Positions 53,803 through 64,000 of a stretch of DNA of 64,000 nt are shown piece after piece. Where the stretch lies: NCBI RefSeq assembly GCF_900496995.4, contig NC_044018.1, positions 28,810,047-28,874,046 of the forward strand. Reading direction: 5' to 3'. The notes below the pieces were generated by a model, which did not search any database, had not been told where the DNA came from, and saw only the letters and a list, made by a program, of their open reading frames with translations. This stretch comes from Aquila chrysaetos chrysaetos (taxonomy: Eukaryota > Chordata > Aves > Accipitriformes > Accipitridae). Within the stretch, counting starts at the first letter, position 1. Each line of letters begins with the position of its first letter. The translations under genes and the position numbers were made by a program.

Positions 53803-56800
53803 ATGAACAGAATTCGGATCCATGTTTTGCCATCAAGCCGAGGACGCCTCACTCCTGTGCCGCGGCCACAGGAGCCTCTGTCCTGTGCCTTCACCCACCG
53901 CCAGTGCTCCCAGCCGCGGCTGGAGGGGCAGGAGTTTTGTATTAAGCACATTCTTGAAGACAGGAGTGCCCCTTTCAAGCAGTGCAGTTATGTTTCAACA
54001 AAGAATGGAAAGCGGTGTCCCAACGCTGCGCCCAAACCAGAGAAGAAAGATGGGTGAGTACCTCTGTCTCCTGGTTCTCCAGTTCTATGCCATATAGAAT
54101 TAAAACGGGCAGGAGAAGGTCCTTCTCCTGATTCAGCTGCTGCATTTACGTTAACTCAGACAAGTGGTGCTCTCTTTCTGAAGCGTTTTTAAACTAGAAA
54201 AAGACTCTGTGAGTGCTGGACACTGCACGGAGTCATCTTGGTCCTGCCGGACTGTTGGGCTGCTGCCTTCTGCCATCAGAAGGTGGCTGCAGTGATCCAG
54301 GTCCTTTGTAAGAGCTGTATGTGCGCCCACGCAGTGCCATACCTCTGCTCAGCCCAGCAAATTTAACTTGCCGCTGTCTGTACTTACGGATGATCCTCAG
54401 CACAGATATTCTGGTCGTGTATTATGTGGACTTGATGACCTGGTTGTGCTTCTTGTTCTCTGATGCATATAAAATGTCTTGACTGCTATGGATGGAAGGA
54501 CCTAGAACAGTTACTGACATGCAGTAAGCACATCAGCAGAGCACAGTTTCCCTTACGGGAGCATTGACCTGCGTTTCATTCTCAGAGGTTACAGGGATGT
54601 GGACACTGGTAGTCTTCATTCTGCCCTTGGTTCCTCTGTGATAAAAAGGATCCATCTGACGTGAGCCAGCGTGCTCTGCGTGGAAACTGAGAGTCTAGTG
54701 TGAATATTTGGAAGCAGAAGAGCTCACCTCAGTGGCTTTATGTAAAAAGCTCTTTTCTCTCCCTGCTGCTGTGCCATGTGGCTGCCAACTCCAGTGCCAG
54801 AGGTGGCATTTCAGCAGTGGTGTGTGGTCTGCGAGCCACCCGGGGCTCTCTGGCATTTCCGAGCAGTACCTACAGCCAGCGGCTCTCTCTGAGAAAGCTG
54901 TGGAGGGGATGTGCTTTCCAGGTGCCAGGGAGTGTTTCTCACTGTATCGCTTGTTTGTTTTGCCAGCTGAGGGCTTGGAGTCGTAACGAGCTTGTGGTTT
55001 ATTCCTGCAGTGCGTCGTTCTGTGCGGAGCATGCCCGTAGGAACGCTCTGGCACTCCAAGCTCAGATGAAGAAGTCCAGTCCTGGGCCTGTAAGCGAGAC
55101 TCTCCTTTGCCAGCTTAGCTCTTATGCCAAAACAGAGCTGGGCTCTCAGACTGCAGAGAGCAGCCGCAGCGAAGCCAGTCGGATCCTAGGTAAGAACTGA
55201 AAGCAAAAACTGGTGAGAGAGGACCTGGATTTCTCAGTTTTGTGTGGAAATGTCAAGAATCCCAGGGGTCTTTGAGTAAAAGATTGTGTTCTGCAAACCT
55301 TGGCATGTCTTGCCTGCTACTGACTGTAGTCAAGTCACACTGCCAGACCAAAATCCTGCCGGTTTTCTTCTCTTGCACTCGCAGAGTAGAAATGTTAGCT
55401 AGCTTCCCTCTTTGCTGGGTTAGTCTCTAGCGGTGCCTGTCAAACGCTGGCTCAGTGCTGAGCTTCCTGTCTTGGAGGGTCACTCGTTGGGGCCAGCCGG
55501 CAGTTCATGGTTCCTGGGTAGGCAGGAGTGTCACTCCACAGGAGCTGTGTATTTTGGCCGTGCTGAGCTGGTGGGTTTCCTCTTGTTCCATGTCCCTTGC
55601 TCACACTGTGCTGGGGAGAAGTCTCTCTTGGAAAGAGGCAGAGCAAGTTCACCTCTGTGCAGCTGTGGAGCCGAGCTGTCCTGTGCTAGGATGTAGGACA
55701 GTGTCCTACCACTGAGGGTGACTTGTCTTTTCAGATGAGGACAGCTGGAGTGATGGTGAGCAGGACCCTATCACAGTGGACCAGACGTGGCGAGGGGACC
55801 CAGACAGTGAGGCTGACAGCATCGATAGTGACCAGGAGGATCCCTTGAAGTAAGTTGGGTGCTGGCGGCTGTCGGCTGCTTACACATGTGCAGCATGCGG
55901 AGCGTTCTGAGCTCAGTGTTGTACCAGAGGAGATGGCGGTTATGTTAAAGAAGTGATGATAATGGTGTTGCAGTTGGACTTTGTGCCTTGGTGAGTTGTT
56001 AGGCATGAATGCTTGCAAGTCTTGGACCTGATGGTTCTTCTGGGAAGTATCTGATGGTCATCCTCTTTCAGCGTGGAGTGGTCCATTCGGCAGCAGTCCC
56101 TGGGTGATCTCTTAACTTAAAAAAACCCCCATAAATTCGGTGTTTCTGCTCATTACCCATTGTTCTGTATAATCTAGCCCTGCTCAGCCCATGTTTCTGA
56201 TAAGGTCTGTGTCATTTGGTCAGGAGAACAGCTCTGAGGGACCCTTACAAACTTAACCCTGTTTGGGTGGGTGTTTTTCAGGCATGCTGGTGTATACACA
56301 GCTGAGGAGGTGGCTTTGATCATGCGAGAGAAGCTAATTCGCCTGCAGTCTCTCTATATTGACCAGTTCAAACGGCTCCAGCACCTTCTGAAGGAGAAGA
56401 AGCGCCGATACCTGCACAGCCGCAAGGGAGAGCATGAAGCCATAGGCAAGTACTGGTACAGGTAGTCACTGATCTGTATTCCTCTGGCTGAGGGCACAGC
56501 GCTTTTCTAAAGCACGTGCAGAACTCTACGTTAAAAAAAAACCAAAAACGTGGTTTTTGCCTTTGTAGAAGCAGATTTCAGAGCAGTGCTGTCTCAGTAA
56601 GGGTGAAAATTACTGTAGGCCTGAAACTCGGTTAGAGAAGGTATTTCTGTGTCTGGCCTCATGCCCAGAGATTGGTATCGTTTGGGTTAGAAAGGTTGCC
56701 GGATTTCTTTGCTCTTCAAAGTTTGCAGTGTTGTCAGGAAATGAGACTACAAAGTTAATTCTGAGACAAAAGTTCTTTTTTTGTATGGGATTTCCTGTTT

Positions 56801-59800
56801 TTGGTTTTATAAACAAAAAATTTATTCATCTGTAAGGTCCTGTCTGTATCAGCAGAAGTTTGTTTCAGTAGTTACACCGGTACTGCTGTAATGACATATT
56901 CCTCCTTAGCACAGATGCAACTTTCCTTTGCAAAAGCTCTTCTACCTCAGTTGGAATTCTCCCTGTACAGAACATGGTCTTGGAGGCAGGAGTTCGTAGT
57001 TTAGCAGAGGCAGAACCGGGTTGTATAACTGGTTGCAAGTATTGCAGTGCAAAGAATGCTTTCTCTAGCATAGTCTTATAATAGCTCATCCTGGAAAATG
57101 GCATAATGCAGCTTGGTCCCAAGTAAAAATAACTGAAAGTTTGGTACATAACAATTTTGTAAAACTCTTTTTAGCAAACCAGTAATAGAAAAGCAGATCC
57201 CCAGCATTGCCCTGTAATTACAGCTGGGAGTGCTTACGGGAAGCTTCCAGAATGTGCACAGGAGCAAGCTGAAATTTGACAAACTCCTATGCTGCCTGCA
57301 GAAATCACAATAGACTTTTGAGTGGCCAAATTATTTTAAAAGACGTTTTTAAAATATTCTGTTGGCCCAAGTGCTCCTCATGTGCACAGAGAAGTTGGGA
57401 TAAATTTCGGGATGGAATCTGCTTTGTCATCTTCTTGTGTAACTCAAAGATGTGCTTCCTGTTTATACATGCAACTCTCACTGCTCGTTCGCTCTGTGCG
57501 TTGACATCTGTGTTGTTAGTCAGCTGTTGGAGCTCTCGACAGCTGATTTTGGCTCTCGGTACCAAAAAAATTGGAAGGACATGGCAGGTGGGGTGGTATT
57601 TTCTGACCCCTCCCTCACTCCCTGCAGGCAGCAGCCTTCTGACAGGCCCGGAGGGGCTGATGGCCAAGGAGCGTGAGAACCTGAAGCGCCTGAAGTGCCT
57701 GCGCCGCTACCGGCAGCGCTATGGCGTGGAGGCCCTGCTCCACCGGCAGCTGAAGGAGCGCAGGATGCTGGCGACCGATGGCGCTGCCCAGCAGGTGCGT
57801 CAGCAGCTCGGGGACTGGGTCCGGCTGGAGTTATAGCCTCGCTTGGAAGCTGGGTTTCTCCTCTCGTCCCTTCCTGGAAGTGATCCCAGGCTGGCTCTGC
57901 TCTGGCCCTGCTGGATTGCTCCTTGTAACACCCTTTCTGCAAGGACATAGAGGTCTGGTCCCAGCCAGCACCCTCAGTATCCATACGTTGGCTGAAACAT
58001 TGGTGGTTCCTAGGGTCACTTTAAATGGGCATCAAAACTGCAGAAGTTCAAGCATGGGGTTGGAGAATTTTCTCTTTTGAAAGGGAGGGCTCAGTACGAG
58101 GTGGCCTGAATTTCATGTCTGAAAAATGTGTGGAAAAAAACTCCTTATGGTGGTGAAACCCAGACCCCTCCTAGACCTATGGGGACCAAAAGGCAGGCAC
58201 CTTGCATCACGTGTGATCCTAAATTTGAAGCTATGTGCAGCCATTTCCTTATAACTTAAAATTCAAAGCATTCCACTAACTGACTTCTGAAAGTTGGAAG
58301 GTAGGTCTGAGAGACCTCATTCTTTGAGACATACTTCTGAGGTGAAGTTCTTCCTATTGAAATCGAGTCGTGCCTTATTATCTCAGCTCTGTTTAATAAA
58401 AGCTTGAATGAGAAAGATGTAATGAGGAGCTAGGCTCTGCTGGAGTGGAACTGAGAGTTTGGTCTTGGCGTGTTTTGAAAGCAGGATGCAAGTGTTGTAT
58501 AGCTGAGGGGGTTTCTCTGGAACAGAGCCGGACGACTCTCTGGTGCAGCTCTGAGCTCTTCTCTTGGACTTGCAGGCGCACACCACCCGCTCCAGCCAGA
58601 GGTGCTTGGCCTTTGTCGACGATGTCCGATGCTCGAACCAGTCCCTCCCGATGACCAGGCACTGCCTTACGCGTATCCTTTGATCTGCCTGTGCTGCCTT
58701 GGGCTGCGCTCCTGACTGTTTGCTGGCAGTTTGAAGTGTGTCTGATCCTCCTTTTTTCTCTTTGGCCCTAAATCAAGGCCATCGGTTTGCTGTAGCCGTT
58801 GGTTTCAAGCAGGAGCCCAGAGGAAACGTCTCCCGGTCTGCTGGCGCTCCCGTCCCCGTGGAACGACCAATTGGTGTGGGAGTGACAAAAGGCTGGGCTT
58901 GCCCTCAGCTGTGCCCAGGCAGGTCCAGCTGCAGCCTTCCTGCAGTATGTTGGCCGATCCAGAGCATCCGAACAGGGTGGCCAGTTCACTTGGAAGTGAC
59001 AGGGGAACCTCACAAAACCTGAGAGAGGCATGAGCTAATTTCTGGCCATATTGAGGGAGGGTAGAAGCAAGTCTGCTCTCTGCTTGGCTACCGGTGCTGG
59101 GTGCCAACAGCCGACCTGAGCAGGGTCTGTGAGCTCTTGGTATGAGTCCTGCTGTGAGGGTTGTCTGTAGGAAGGGGTATCTGACTGCTGAAGCGTGTGC
59201 TCGGTGATTTTTTTGGGAGGATCTGAATGAGGGAGTAGTTCCTAGCCTGTTCGGGGCTGCCATGGACCAGCTCAGTCTCCTTTGATCCCTTGAAAGGTTC
59301 ACACGTGTGTGTGAAGAGCCTTGAGCTGTTTGATTTCCCGAAACAGCCTTGGCTCTTTGAGAGCCAGCACTGAAATTTCCACTGGGATCCCCCCAGCTCA
59401 GGGATCACTGCCCCAACATGGGATCTGCAAACGGAGCATTGCCCTGGGTTCATCTGCACAGCTCTTGTCTAAGCGGGATTGGGTGGATGTGTCCAGGAGC
59501 AGGTTTGGATTGTGTCGGAGCTGTGTTAGCAGCTGTTGCTGGTGTGAGTCAGGAGAAGCTCCGGCGCTGGGTCCCAGAGCAGAGCTGGCAGCCAGGGGGA
59601 GGATGAGCTCTTCATTTTGTTTTGAGCTTTTTGTTTTGTTACTGAAGTTGGCAGACTCGACTCCAGCTACGCGCAGGGAGTAGGAAGCTGCCTTTGTTTC
59701 TCTCTAGTGACCATATACTTCAAAATAAAGACAGGGTAGATACCTTTAAAATGGTTTGAGCAAGTTGCTGTTTGCAGCTGGCTCGCTTTGAGCAGGGCAG

Positions 59801-62800
59801 GCCGAGAAGGGAGTGGAAAAAGCGAGGTTTGATTTCCTTATGTCTGAGCTGTCAGCTGACTTTCACTGACACAAACAAGATTTTACTTCGGTTAGCCCTG
59901 CTGAGCCGATAACATCTGCAGTCTGCTCTGCTTTGTGCATTGTTGGGAGGCTCTTGGGCTTTGTTTGCTTTTCAGGAGCTGGATTGTTTGTGACAATGCA
60001 TTAAAGGGGCCGAACCCAGCTGGGCTGTTGGGCTCCAGGTGGAGCGTGTGATTTTGTCATCTTGGCAATCCATGCTTTTTGGCTACCAATAAAGTCAGTG
60101 CTTGATCTGGGAGTCATTCAGAGAGATTAAAATCTGGCTTCCCCACCCTGCTGTTCATACAGAGACGCTTTCCTCACCACATCTGCCCTCGGGTGTCTGA
60201 GAGATCTGGCTCCTCTGGGCTGGGCTCTGTACCGTTGCTGCTAGCACAGATTATGGGCTCTCCACAGCCTGCTGGGAAATTGTATCGGTGCCTTCACAGC
60301 TGCCTTAGTGCAGGGAGGAGAGGAGGAAAGGATAAATCTGAAACCTAGACAGCTTAAGAAACTGGGTTAAAATTGGCACCTTTTGCCAGTTCACGTGGGT
60401 TTGGAAGTTCGGGGGCTTTTTTCCTCTCCCTTACATGCTGCGCTGTGTGAAGAGGAAACCGTGGTGTGAACTCCACAAACCTTGAGAATGGCTGGGCAGT
60501 TACTTGGGTGGGTTTGATATTGAGGTATCTGACGTGAAAGACATGATCCACACCTGAAATCTGCTTTGGCCCCAACTCCAGATTGTCACTTGCATGGAGA
60601 TTGTGCCTCACTGCTCACTTGGTGACACACTCCGCTGTTCCTTGCAGCAGTAAGTAGAAACTTCATGACTGTCAGTAAAACGTTGTTTATGAAGACCCTC
60701 ATGCAGCCTCAGCGGTGGGTCCATCTGTAGTTTCGCAGGGCTCTTGGACGAGGATGGGATTTGGTCTGTAGCTAGTCTCTGCTGGTGGATTGCTCTGCAA
60801 GTGCGATGCAATTGGAGCAGGGTTTCTGTTTGTGATTAAAGGCAGGAAATCCCATTTACACCTCTGGCAGGAATAGGTTTTCCATTGGGAAGGAAAATGC
60901 ACTGGGAAGATAGAAATACCGGAACTAAACTCCTGGCTGTGGAAAAAGCATTGTGTGTGCTCGTATCTCCGCTGCGTGTTAGATGTTAAGGCTTGTGCAG
61001 ATGCCTCTTAAATGGATATCTGCAAATAAAAGTAAGCCTGTGCATTTGTAATATCTTCCATCTGAGGATCTGCGAGTGCTTTAAAGGGATCCAACTACAT
61101 CTCCCAGCCCCCACTGGGAAGCTGTTGCTGTTGTCCCTGTTTTCCGTCGTGCAAGTAACATTGGCCCACATTGCTGGGCAGTCAGGATGCAACTCTGGAG
61201 TCTGGACTCCTGACCTTGGAGAAACGTATGGGGTTTTTAACACCGTTTGCTGGAGGGTGGCTGGGTGTGTGGGGAGCATTTATGCCTCTGGATGCGTGTC
61301 TGTCTGTAGCTTGTCTGCCATGCGGGTTTCCCTTGACCACATCTTCCCAGACATCTGTCAGGACGCTAATCAGACTCTGTTCAAACCGTGTCAAGGCTCT
61401 GAGGAAGTGCCCTGCAACAAGCCAGTCCCCGTGAGCCTTTCGGAGGATCCGTGCTGCCCGCTCCATCTCCGTTTGCCTCCGCAGATGTACGTACCCGAGC
61501 AGGTGCTGGCTGTCCCTGAGGAGCTGGAAGCTGCCCCCACAGATCTGTACTTGAGTGCTGCTGAGCTCCAGCCCACGGAGAGCTTGCCCCTGGAGTTCAG
61601 CGATGTAAGTTGCACAGTGTGCTTTAGGCCGTGGTGTGCAAGGAAGGTGGCCTGCAGAAAAGCTTCCCCAAATGTTTCTGTTTTTATTATATGCCATGAA
61701 GTCACGCTGAAATACTTGGGGAGCAGGCTGCAGTGCAGCAGACCCGCAGCTCCCCAAGTGGAGCATGGGTGGATGTCATGTAAAGCACTGCCTCCCCAGC
61801 ACAGATAATGTAGAATTATTTTCATTCCTGCTGGCTTGGGGAAGGAGAGTCTTTTGAAAAAAACACAGGAACATGAAAGGTTTGGGAGATGTTTGTTTCT
61901 GTAGGGCTGGTTACTGCTCCTTCAGAAGGGCTGTGCTCTCATTTAAATCCGTATTTAGGGGCTTTTTAAAAAGAGGATTTCCCCCCCCCCCCCCCCTTCT
62001 CTCCCATGAGGAATCCATGAGGATTTTAATCCCCAGATTATTCTGATGTACTGCATGTATGTTAAGCCTACATGCTTAAAATCCTCTGAAATTTGTTTAA
62101 TCAAAAAAATACCATGGTCATTTGGAGTTGGTCCTCTGAATGAGGTGTCACTTGCTTTATTATTTGGGTGCCCCCAAGATTCTTGAGCGCTGCTATCAGG
62201 AGGCAAATCTCATAACCACTTTAGAGTTTGCTGATGGAGGAGGGATTGCCAGCAGCTGAGGAGTCCAGGGCATGGCAGCAGCCACAGTGTTAACACAGGA
62301 GAGCAACTACTGCTGCTCTGGGGTCAGGCTGGGCCCAGCACCCCCGGGGTCGAGGGAACACTCTCTCTGCCTTCGGTGGGCATTGGACCAGATCCCAGCC
62401 TTCCTCCGGGACAGAGCCGGCACACCGCTCTCTGTGAAAACAGCCTTTGTGGGAGGTGATTTTTTTTCAGGTCAGAAGTGAAAAATGTAACTGTTTCTCC
62501 CCCAGCCTGTCCTTTGAGAGGGTCCCCTGCTCCACGTGGGGTTTCAGGTGCTTCAGGCAGGAACCCAGGTGCCTTGCTGCTGCCCTGTACCCCGAGCCGT
62601 GCATGGATGGGAACTGCAGACTCCCTGAGAGCCGTCCGTTCTCAGCTTGGAGGGATTTGGAGCTGTGGCAGCGTACGGCTGTGTAGGGCATCTGTGTTTT
62701 ATCTCACGTCACGCTAGGCTGGTAGAGTGCCACTCATGAGTTGCAGGCATCTCGCCTTGATGTCAAACGCCCTCCAAAGCCAAAACAAATCCAGTCCTCT

Positions 62801-63598
62801 AACAATAGCCTTGCAGAAATCCCAGCCTCTCGCGTCAGCAGGGTTATCCACGCACGCAGCAGACGGCAGCGAACAGGGCGGATGGAGGAGTAAGCCAGGG
62901 ACCGTCCACTCCCAATATGTTGTCAGGGCAAGCAAAGAGGGTTGTGTGAAATCCTGGGAGAGGGGTGACTGCTCCGGGTGTCCTCAGGAAGGCAGGATCA
63001 GACCCTCCTGGCTGCTGCGGGGGTGCTTCTGGGGCAGCACATCACACTGGGCTCTGGACCTTGTGCCCCCCACCTTGTTTTCAGAGGGAGTGCAGCACTG
63101 CCAGCCTGAATCACGCCATTTCTGGAGGAGGAGGCTCCTGTAGTTGTCTTTCTGGCTCCCGAGGCTGGAGGTCCTGGTGGCGTGGTGCCTGCTGCTCTGC
63201 CTTCCTCCTGTGCCCAGAAAGCAGTGAAGCAGCCTGCCCGCTCCTGCCCCTTGGAGCTCAAGAGGGTAGCAGAGAAGGGCTGCGAGGACTCCTGCTTCTG
63301 TCTCCCACAGAGCTCCTCGGGACTCCTGCTGATGAGCTGCTCCCAATGTTTTCTCTCCTAGGACTTGGACGTGGTGGGCGATGGCATGCAGTGTCCTCCA
63401 TCCCCTCTGCTCTTTGATCCTTCTGTGGCCCTCGATCAGTCCCTTAGAGACGTTGCCGAGGCCCCCATAGACATACTGGCCCTGGAGGAGCCTTCCCACC
63501 CAGGTCTCTCTCTGCAGACGGTGCCGACGGACAGAGGGAGCTCCTCTGCTCACATCTTCTCCCCAGCCACCGAGCCTCCGGCCAAGCTGCCTGCACAG
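53803..63598 (+). CDS. KANSL2: KAT8 regulatory NSL complex subunit 2 (3' end outside window)
   Basis: Eight coding exons seen: 53803-54053, 55011-55189, 55735-55849, 56282-56445, 57628-57794, 58576-58672, 61351-61604 and 63362-63598, in phase throughout and giving 488 residues (human 492). It is a scaffold of the NSL histone H4 acetyltransferase complex with KAT8. Two cysteine/histidine-rich blocks are visible: [22 protein letters not shown]...CPNAAPKP...FCAEH at about 28-95, and [10 protein letters not shown]...RHCLTHIC...DPCCPLH in the second half. They flank the acidic [19 protein letters not shown] and a basic helix LKEKKRRYL. The last visible exon ends LPAQ with a weak donor (GTACAA). 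The final ~16 residues known in mammals are not in the window. Intron 4 (56446) uses a GC donor and intron 6 (58673) looks U12-type. Confidence 0.94.
55946..56043 (+). ncRNA. Weak candidate C/D-box snoRNA in a KANSL2 intron
   Basis: GTGATGA (C box) at 55953-55959 and CTGA (D box) at 56028-56031 lie 68 bases apart. AAGAA sits just before the C box and TTCTT three bases after the D box, enough for a short terminal stem. No good C'/D' pair or guide target is visible. Such matches arise by chance, so this is only a pointer. Confidence 0.15.
58673..61350 (+). other. KANSL2 intron 6, U12-type, 2.7 kb
   Basis: The intron begins GTATCCTTT, the minor-spliceosome donor consensus, and near its end has CCCTTGACC (branch-like), about 14 bases before the CAG acceptor at 61348-61350. 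Inside are T-rich unique sequence and a MIR-like relic near 61048-61220. No other gene is seen. Confidence 0.55.
61048..61220 (-). repeat. MIR-like SINE relic (inverted)
   Basis: Read on the plus strand, CTTCCATCTGAGGATCTGCG, GTGCTTTAAAGG, TTGTCCCTGTTTTCCG, CAAGTAACATTGGCC and GGACTCCTGACC follow, in order, the inverted amniote MIR-type SINE. It is strongly diverged and therefore old. It lies at the end of KANSL2 intron 6. Confidence 0.5.
61605..63361 (+). other. KANSL2 intron 7, no gene seen
   Basis: Unique sequence with a C17 run at 61981-61997 and a G/C-richer second half. Frames on both strands lack recognisable domains. No repeat family identified. Confidence 0.5.
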
Positions 63599-64000
63599 GT
63601 ACAACTGGGAGAGCACCAGGGGCTTCCAGCAGTAGCACAGCTCTTGCTCCGGGTGAACCACGGCCCTCAGGGCTCTGGAGGATGTGTCTTCCCGGGGGAG
63701 GGGAGGAGAAGTCCCTGTTTGCCCTCCATACATGCAGCCAGGCCCTGGGTGGTTGCTCTCCCATGCAGCGGAGTTCCGACCAGTGCTACGCCCACGGTCT
63801 GGATGATGTTAGAAGTGTTGAGGGGGTGGCAGCCAGAGCCTGTCCCCGGGGGGAGTGGTGGAGGACGACGGGCGGTCGCCTCTTCTCTGTGGGTGGCTCG
63901 GTGCCACCCTCTTCCTGTGCGTGGGACTGGTGTCGCGGGAGCTGTCTGAGACGTGGTGGAGATGTCTCACAGGCTGGGGACTACCCGCTGTGGGAAGCCC
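63599..64000 (+). other. Right edge: KANSL2 last intron or read-through
   Basis: After the probable donor at 63598/63599 the frame stays open to a stop ending at 63949, but the residues do not resemble the conserved mammalian C-terminus (TANGKPEPTSVS). I therefore read it as intron, with the last exon beyond the window. Confidence 0.45.

Noticed and set aside
63599-63949. In-frame read-through at the end of KANSL2
   Set aside because: The residues do not match the conserved C-terminus; an intron starting at 63599 is the simpler reading, although the donor GTACAA is weak.

Overview
This is vertebrate nuclear DNA and almost certainly avian: very GC-rich, studded with poly-G/poly-C runs and short-unit minisatellites, with tiny introns. 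This is the style of small avian microchromosomes whose genes were long missing from assemblies. Assignment to birds is an inference from composition and protein similarity; I cannot name the species.

Nine protein-coding genes are recognisable by exon-by-exon reading. Their order and relative orientation match the human 12q13.12 block as I recall it: ARF3 (+, 2.4-4.6 kb), FKBP11 (+, 6.4-8.5 kb), CCDC65/DRC2 (-, 8.8-11.0 kb), RND1 (+, 11.7-14.3 kb), DDX23 (+, 14.8-20.3 kb), CACNB3 (-, about 20.6-27.3 kb), ADCY6 (+, about 30.1-41.4 kb), CCNT1 (+, 41.8-52.1 kb) and KANSL2 (+, 52.7 kb to the right edge, where its last short exon is missing). FKBP11/CCDC65 and DDX23/CACNB3 are tail to tail. CCDC65/RND1 and CACNB3/ADCY6 are head to head.

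The genes do not form one pathway. They cover vesicle traffic (ARF3), ER folding (FKBP11), motile cilia (CCDC65), cytoskeleton signalling (RND1), splicing (DDX23), calcium-channel assembly (CACNB3), cAMP synthesis (ADCY6), transcription elongation (CCNT1) and histone acetylation (KANSL2).

Region 1-42 kb is extremely GC-rich with many intronic and intergenic minisatellites. At about 42.6-43 kb, inside CCNT1, composition changes abruptly to ordinary A+T content with longer introns and old SINE-like relics. GC-richness returns only at the CCNT1/KANSL2 boundary CpG island.

Points of most interest: a conserved two-exon alternative N-terminus for CACNB3 upstream of the short-form start; five one-base excesses, mostly in C/G homopolymers, within conserved coding exons (probably sequence errors); a U12-type intron and a GC-AG intron in KANSL2, and another GC-AG intron in CCDC65; an RFX X-box in the CCDC65/RND1 divergent promoter; and a Cys-to-Ser change at the site equivalent to human CCNT1 Cys261. 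I found no viral copies, CRISPR, rRNA or tRNA genes.
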